Part shown: positions 49,647-58,600 of the stretch, in pieces
Layout of the letters: every line of letters starts with the position of its first letter
Numbering within the stretch: the stretch's first letter is position 1
Source of the DNA: Pelodera strongyloides
Taxonomy: Eukaryota; Nematoda; Chromadorea; Rhabditida; Rhabditidae
NCBI GenBank assembly: GCA_036852015.1
Contig: JAANDG010000162.1
Span: forward strand, 186,001 to 250,000
Length of the DNA stretch: 64,000 nt
Direction: 5' to 3'
The notes under the pieces: generated by a model
The model's database searches: none
What the model saw: only the letters and a program-made list of their open reading frames with translations
Told to the model about the DNA's origin: nothing
Translations under genes and position numbers: made by a program

Positions 49647-52600
49647 AGGGAAAGAGGTAGAGCCTCCAGAGTGTTCTCCATTTTTCATTCCGACTCTTTA
49701 TTATCTCGCAGGACTGTTCTGATCACCACACACTATTTGGACGAGGCTGAGGAAATGGGCGATTTTGTGTATATAATGTTTGATGGAGTCGTCTTCACAA
49801 GTGGCACTGTCGAGTTTTTACTCAAAAGGTTTGCTTCGATGTCAACATTTTGGGTTTTCTGTATTGGAATCACGGTCAGCAATCGTGCGGTGCTCATAAA
49901 AATTGGTCTTTTTGATCTCGAAATATTTGCCAAAGATAAGTTCTGCCCAATCAGCTGTACGGTAATCTCTACTCTCCCATGGATTCTTTTCCCCAGGAGT
50001 CGCGACTCTGTGGGAATTGGCTCCGTGCCTGCACGCAAAACACCTCCCACGGAGGTTGTCCCCGCGAAGGTTATGAAAGATGTCCACTGAAGAAGCAACA
50101 TTCCCGATAAATATGGAAATTCCCGTGCTAGACACGTGATTCGGCAAATTAGTGTCAAGATCACTACGAATAGTGTTTCAGGTACGGTAGTGGAACTCTT
50201 CTTCGCTTTTTGGCTGCAGAAGGCAAGGATGTCAATGCACTGTCGAAAAAGGCGGCCAAGGTAAATTGAAAAGTGTTGACAATGAACAAACACAAAAATG
50301 AATAGAATAAATTGGTGAAATAACACAAAAAGCCGAATATGTACTCGTGTGCTGGTTTGCTCAACTGAAAAGTGTATAGTAAAAATCGAGTGATACCACC
50401 ATCGCTTAGAATATTAACCTAGACCTTCCACTGCACAAAGTCCAGCTATGAAAGGAGTTACGCTTTAGAACCGAGATTTCGAACGTAATTTAACTTGAAC
50501 TTGAATCTCTTTAGATTGCCAAGGATACCATTGGAGGTGAAATCACGGACACTGTTGCCGACCGTCAGGTAAATAATTACTGTTGGATCAGACTCATAAA
50601 GATTTGAAAACAAAAACAACTGCATGCGTAAATTTTACGTTGTACACTAAAATTGCGTTTTTGTACGGAATTCCGCTACTCGTACAGTACGGGAAGATAC
50701 ACCACCACCACAGTGCTAGCTCGTTGTTTGCGCAGCCATTCGACGTTAATTGGTTTACTGTGGTCGTTGGACGTTAACTAATTGATATCTTAATCCACTT
50801 CCGTCGGGTATACGAATATTTCAATACACTTCTTTCGTCTATCCATAGGTATACTTGAGCTCGATTTAGGCAGAAATCGCGATCCCAACATCAGACGCTT
50901 TCAATAAATGGCATGCTAATTTTGTGAAAGCTCTCAAGGTATGTGTTGAGCACGTATTGAAGAATCTATGGACCTTCATAGAGTATGTTTGCCAATGTTT
51001 TATAAAAGATATATTCAGTTAATCGAGGACAAAAAGGACGAAATTGGATATGAAACCTTTGGAATCGAGAGAAATTCACTGGAAAGCGTCTTTTTTCGGT
51101 ATGTTCAGTTGACTTACGAGCAGATCTACTGTAAGCTATGTGCACTATAGTATGATGGTACTAAATTTGCCTAATTTTTGAAAGCGGAAAGAAAGCGCAT
51201 GCCAACGGACACGGTGCCGTAAGCATACACTGAATCTCGGACTCTTGACTCTTTTAGAGATTATGTTTTGAATTGTTTACACTGACTGAAGTTTGGCCGC
51301 CTATACCTTGTCCATTTTCCTAAGGCGCGCCTTTCGACCGTGCGCTACACTAGGCCGAAGTGGGTGGGCCGCCACAATCGGGCCGACCTTTTTTTTTGGC
51401 CGTTAGCATAGCATAAAACACCCCGCCAAATGCGGACGATCACCTGCCGATCCGTAATGCATTGTATGCAAATTAGTCCAAATCACCTCCCAATTCGTGA
51501 TGCATTATATGCAAATTAGTCTAAATCACCTCCCCAAAATTTTGAGATGCGGACCTAATTTATTCCCTGGCCGTTAGTCTTGATTGTTTACCTTTTAAGA
51601 GTCGGCGATTTGGCGGAAAAGATGACTGGAGTACACAAGGAGGAATATGCGGATGATCCTTCAGTGAATGATCGGCAGTCGGTGTAAGTCATGAAAATAT
51701 TAATCAGTAAAAAAGATATAATACATATAACAGGAAAAATAGTAGAAAAAATCAGTTACAAATACATTAATAAATAACAATGGAACGAAAACAATCCATA
51801 TGGGCCATATATGGGAGAGGGTTAGAGCTCGTTACGATAGTAGTATAGCATGGGAAACCAAATGGGCGCGAAATCGGGAATCGGGGGTTTCACTTTCCTG
51901 TGAGGCAATTTGTCAACCATTTGAAATGTAATTTTTATATTTTTGAGAACGACTATGGAGTGCGATATTATGTATAGTTTTTGTTCTTACCAAATCACTT
52001 AAGTGGTTTCGTAATTAGTAGGTTTTCACTTTTCAATAGGCATAATTATACAAGTTCTAGGTTTTTACGACCAATATTCCGGTTTCTGGCGTCGTTACTG
52101 AAGCGTTTTGTCCACACATGCGACAATGTATTTTTACTTCTATTTTACTTGTTCGCACCCGTGGTCATACTATGGATTATTGTTAAAATTGATGTGAATC
52201 AAATTCGTGAGTTACAATTTAATCACTTTTTTTATATTTCAAAAAAGTTTCCCATATTATTCTAATGCTCCACGCGAATAAACTCGGGAAAAACACATGA
52301 AAACGGAATAATTACACAGACCACAGATCACCAAATGGTTTTTCACTAACAAAAAGAGAAGAATTTGCTGCCATGCAGTGACAGGTTGACTCAGGTTGAC
52401 TACAAAATTGTGTCATGACAAGGTCACGGAATGGCCACCAAATCGTTTGGCCCACGAAAAGAAACAGTGAACCGTCACCAAATTGTTTCCTATGTGACTG
52501 ATAAGTTACTGTGAATGATTAGTGCTCGGAGACTAATACCGTATTTATCGTGAGCCTGATTTCCTATGCTTAACAGGACGAGAATTTTCCCTGTCCAAAC

Positions 52601-55600
52601 TTGATGGCATGGTTTATCCTCTTCTCGATCCAGACAAAAGATGGGACGGATCAGAGTATAAACAATACTTTAAGGATCACGGATTTGAGGTATGCATAGT
52701 TCCCTCATGTTTGAGGTCTGCATTTACACAAAAAAAGGGTCAAAAGGTTTTTACTCTTTATCTTTAGGTGAAAAGTTGCAAGGCTGTTTTAGTAGTGCCT
52801 TATTGTTAGTTGAAGTGTTGAAGTAATGAACTTTAGTTCAAACCGTTTCTTTGTACAGTAAGACGAAGTTACGGTAAGGCCTATTACAGTAAGGCCAGTA
52901 AGGCCTACAGTAAGGCGTATTGACGAGGTACTGTGTAAATATTTGCTGAAACCGGTTTGATATGTCAACCCGGAATTTCGAATCGTTTTTAACTGATGAA
53001 TAAAAAACAAAGCAATAGTCTACATATTTCATTTTTATTTTTATGCGTTCTTTTCAATTTTCAGATGACGACGTTTGCGCATCAGAACATTATCAATAAA
53101 CCTCTGAATACGTACACTGACTATCCGCCCTTGGGACTAGGTTAGTCATTGTCTCCCCAATTAAGTCTTATGCGACGTTGTTTCGTAACTTTCCATGTAT
53201 TACATGCTAATTACAATTATCGGGATATGTACGAATGTAGGACTGCACCAGTGAGCTTTGCGTGCTTCCTTTCTGTTCTTTATGAACAATAAATTCCAGC
53301 ATAACTATTTTTCTGTGCGCAAACTCTTGTCCAGACACCTTTCAATTAGACGCGGCCCTCCAAAAATTTAGTACACTTTCTGAATGTCACGACGTAAAAT
53401 AACACGTAAAAATTACAGCATACTCATTTAATCGACCCAACGCAGACTTTCGGATCTTGTTTTCGGGCTTGAAGTAAAAAAAAATCACCTCTTTTAAAAT
53501 CACATCGCAATTGTCACGCCCAATAGAGCATATTGAACAATTAGCGCGAATGGGCGTGCCCACTGCGATAGATTGTTGGGTATGACTGTCTAGATATTAA
53601 TGATTGAAAAAAAATTAGAAAAATATCGTATCCTACTATTTCGACTTGGATAGGGGTCACTGGAAATGGGCCTGACCCTTTAATTCGTACCAGTATGATA
53701 TAGCACTGCTTTACCAAATGTTTTAGGATTTATGTATCACAACATGCAGAGAGTTGGAGACACTGTAGTCGGACTGTTCAATAATGAAGCGTTCCACGCG
53801 TTGCCGACCGGAGTCAACGTTATTGCTAACGTACGCCTTCGTAACGGTTCGTGTTTCCATAATATTCATAATTTTCGACATCTAATGTAATGAGAATAAT
53901 TAAGCTTAATAACCTGTGACAGTATGCACGAACAGCGGGAACGTCACAGGGGGTGGAAGAATTTGTCTCTGCGTGTCTCTGTTTCGTGTGATCCCTGTCT
54001 TTCTCTCACATCCCGCTGGGAGGCTGGGACTTCCCGGCGCGTTCGTGCTTACTGCCACTGAAGGAATTTTTTTCCGCAGTGGAATATTTTCGGGCGTTAT
54101 AATTTGTTGTGCTTGACTGCGAATAAACGGCTCTGATTGCTCCAAATTATGTGGGAATCTCCTTGCCAGAACCTGCAGTTGCAGTGGATCGTGGATCAGA
54201 AAAGCGCGCGGAATACCACACTATACATACTTAGAAGGGTTATGTAGAAAAAGAGATTTTAACAAGCCTATCTCTTTACAATATGTCCATATGGTTTTTT
54301 TATTTCCAGTCTCGAAGTTTGCGGAGACTCATAACCTATTTTAAGTAAAGACAGCATTTGCACCCTTATTGTGCTGTTAAATTCATAGATTGGTTTTGCA
54401 GAGTTGAAGCAAGAAAACAGACCAGTGGATTCGGCCCGCATAACATCGCGTATTGAAGTGTATACTCCGATCACTCTTCTGAAACTCACGACGGTGAATC
54501 ATTCAAACTTTTTTTTCTATCTTTATCTTGACTGGCCATTTTTACAGACGTATTTTTGTAAATCAAAAGTAATACGCTGCTCGGTCATAAAATTGTTTTA
54601 CATGAGCAAGAAGCTGCATCTCGCAGCACTGTAATAATTATAGTTTATTGATCACATATATCGAAGAAGCAAACATAATCGAATGGATACTCGTATTTCA
54701 AACTTCAAACTAAGAGGAAGGAATTGTATTACGGATAACACATCCACTAATATTTACTAGTTTCCCATTTTCTGACATTGAGAGATAGAATACGTTGTGA
54801 GCTGTTATATGTCCCCACGAAGAGCACAAATAGGATGAAGCAATGACGCAGCAATTAAATCAAACCCGAGTGAAACGACGGAGACGACGAGTGAAAGTGG
54901 AATTTTTTTCAGTCAGCAATACTTTGCTCATTCATCATTTGTGGCCTCACGCTCTACTTGACTATTATTGTCGCATTTCCGGTTGAGGAAGAAAATTGCA
55001 AATTTGCTCATTTGGTACGAACTCTTGCATCTTGTAAAATTCGTGTATTTCCATGGAACTTCTTGTTAGTGTAGTGTATACATTCTTCACATTTACCTTA
55101 CATTACTGTTGCAAACATTACAAAAAATTACAGTAAAAACTTTGCATTAAATGTTATTAAGATACGTTAAATGTTTGCAGCAAGGCCTCACCTCTGTTTC
55201 CAAGTTTACTCTCTGGTGTGCCAACTTCTTCTACGATTTCCTGTGGTATTTGGTTGTCTGCGGGTTATTCGTCGGCTTGTTCTTCATTTTTGAGGTCCTA
55301 TCACCGTACTGGTTGATGTGAGTACTTACTGGTTTAGTTTATTGATCTATGTTTACCATCATTTGTCGAGATGACATTGTATTGACATGCCAAGTGCCCA
55401 ACTGGCAAGGCGTTACGTTACTGTTGCGGTTTCGAATTGCGCGAATATTTATATGCAGCGTAAGCGATCTCTTATTTTATTTGCCTGGCCTCGTCCGTAA
55501 TGTAATGCCGCGAATATTTGTTATGCAGCGTACGTGTCTTCTTATTTCAGTTGCCTGGCGTCGTTCGTAATGTTTTTCTTCTGCACAGCGCCGTATATGT

Positions 55601-58600
55601 ACTCATTCGCGAAATTTTGCAAAAGGACCGAAACGGTATAGTACAATCCATTTGGTTCAAATTGTTTGTTTTCAGGATCTTAGGATGTACTCTTAGCTAG
55701 AAAACATTACCGTCACAAAATTGAGGAGTTTTAGTTCGAAGGGCTTTTTTGAAAGCTCAATATTTATGCCGAATAATTACAGGCAATTATTATGATGGTC
55801 ATTATCCTGGCTTTTGTTTACTCCATTTGCTTTATGGCGAGTTTGCTGATTCAAACGGAGAAAAGGGAAAACGTGGTGGATAAGGAAGACACTACACTTG
55901 AATGGCCTTTGGTCGGTTCCAGTTTCCAGAGTACAGTAATAGACTTTTAAATAACGTAATAACGTTTATGAAGCACTTGCTTTTGGCTCAAAGCCAGCTT
56001 TTCATCAACACTGAATCGTTGTTTGAAAGTGTGCGGGTGTTCCTCCGTTCTCCCTTTTCAGCTTTAGAGAATTAAATTGGCAATGAATGTCAATCTGATC
56101 ATAGTCTTACACATTTCACCAAAAGCAGTCTCTTTGCGTCGAAGATCCGAACAACCTCGTGTTCTTTTTGATATCGTATTGTCAGCTTATACACAAAAAT
56201 GTATTGAACATACAAATTTGGCGTTAAATGAACAAAAATTCAGCTCCTTGTCATGATGTTCTCTCCAATGTATGCCGATTTCGTTTTGCTCAGTAAACTG
56301 TCGAATCTACAAATTACTGCTACGGGGAGTGTTAATGAATGGCAGTTGCAAGTGGGAGGTACGCACTGTTATACTTGTTGATACACTGTTTTTTATCTGT
56401 AATTTATCCCACTGAATATTCCACGTATCTTACTTGAGATCTTAAAACTAGGAGGTAAATGTAACAAAACTTGTTAGCGCTAGCCGTAGCTAGCCTCTGA
56501 GTTCAATACATGCATATCAGGTTGGCCGCTCATTGTTCTGGCTGTCAACATTGTTATCTACTTTCTTTTCTTCCGCTTTGCTCACTCGAAACTGCCAAGA
56601 AAACTGCGGTACGCATTGGGATACGGTCCGATTGTTAAAAAGGTAGTTGTTTATGTGCTCTGTAGAAGTGCTTTCTATCTATACTCAAGAGGCTCAAATT
56701 GTAAATTTTCCCTTCCTTTTTCCTTGGTGAATTTGTTGCCCTTGAACTTCACTTGACAACTTCTTTGAAGTTGAACTTGGCACGGAATATCACTGGCGAT
56801 GGCGCATTTTCCCTTATTAGTCGAAAACTAACATTGTGAAGAACGACAAAGCACCGCACAACCAGCACCATACAAGGCCCGCACTGAGTTTAAAATGCAG
56901 TACGTAACTAACTCTAAACGGCATTCAGGAATTAGAAGAGGCAGGGAATCCGTTAGCCCGTAACGATGACGTAATCGCAGAGGAGATGGCGGTCAAGAAC
57001 GCTCCGGGTCCTTCGTCGCCGAATACCAAGGCATAAATTTGATATACTATATTGAAAAAATAGAATATCCTTTCTTTTACTCCCTCATGTTTTGTGATTT
57101 GGCATATTTTCTTGCCCTTTTACCTTCGCCTGAGAAACCGCGTAACGGCTGCGACTACTTGCAAAACTGTCATTCCTCACTTGGTTGTTCACTCAGTTAT
57201 GCTGCTCGTTTAGGATACAGCTAGCGTTGAGCAAGGGAGCACGGATGGATACGTACTTAAGGTTAGACATATGTTCAGTCATGTTTATTTAGGTACATTG
57301 AGCTGTTGAGATTTGCAGCCCCTAGGCAGTGAACCCAAACCACTGGTTCCTACAGCCTGAGGATGTACCGCCCTCAAGCTGGCTTTGTTTAGCCATCATT
57401 GTGTAGTGGTGTTGTGTGTTGCCAAAGTGTAAGGCCAAACCCTTTATTTCAGGCAATAGACTTAGCAAAGAATTTCCCACCAGTTCGAGCACTTCGTGGA
57501 ATCACTTTTGGAATTAAAAGAGGGGAATGTTTTGCTCTACTAGGTGAGGAACTAACCTACCAAAACACTTTTTATACCCTATTAATTTATGTGGACTCAT
57601 TTTATGCCCGGTAGTATTTTTATCGTTGTTGCTGTCAGTCCTGTCAGTTGCTTACAAGTTAGAAACCATTGAGGTTCCTCGTTCCTCTAGGTGCAAGTGG
57701 AGCAGGAAAGACGACCGCTTTTGAAATCATTACTGAGATTGCACCAGCTACTTCGGGTAGCGTCTACCTTGAAAGGGACCCCGAAACCGGACTGGTGCGA
57801 CATAACTTTTTGAAACAGTTGTTAACGATCGCTATGCTGATATTTATAGTCTATGTCGGCTATGCCGTCAGTTTCTTGTCGAAGGAGACTCTTCGGGTCT
57901 CAATAGTTTCTCGCTGGTTATATGTATAACGCGGTTTGTAGGATTGCTAGCTATAAGTTAGCAAAAATCCACGTCATTGTCTTTTAGAAGTAGTACAAAC
58001 ATTGGTTTGTTTTAGAGAATCGGTTACTGTCCGCAATCGGATGCCATTCTTGACTGTCTGACAGGAAAACAGGCGATGGTCATACTTGCTTGCCTTCACG
58101 GTTATGCAAAACCGGTACAGAAGGCCTCCCACGTCCTGTATTTGGTCGGAATGAAGGAGATGGAAAACAAACCGATTCGAAACTGCAGGTGTCACACAAC
58201 CTCAGTTCACAAAAGCTCTTGGGGTTCTTCTCAAGTAACAACCGCGAATCCTAGCAGTTTAGAAATAGCACTGATTTAGAAATAGCATAGAGCTATTAGC
58301 TTCGTTCACTTCTCGTGACAAGTTTCTTTTCCGTTCCACACATTGTGACTGTAATTTCAGCGGTGGTCAGAGACGTCGGATAAGTTTAGCAGCGGCACTG
58401 CTGGCGCGGGCGCCACTCACCATTCTCGACGAACCAACTGCCGGGGTTGATTCAAAGGTTGGATTAAAAAATATCCAATCCATCCGTCCAAGTATAGCCT
58501 TCCAACTTCCAATGTTTCCATTTCCAAGTTTTTGATTGGACAATACAAATTAGATGCATTTGGGGATGTTGTGAATCAGAACTCACAATGAGCCCTTTTT

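Noticed and set aside
49733..50326. 197-codon minus-strand frame
   Set aside because: Antisense to the NBD1 H-loop exon and the following exon; a shadow of the real gene.
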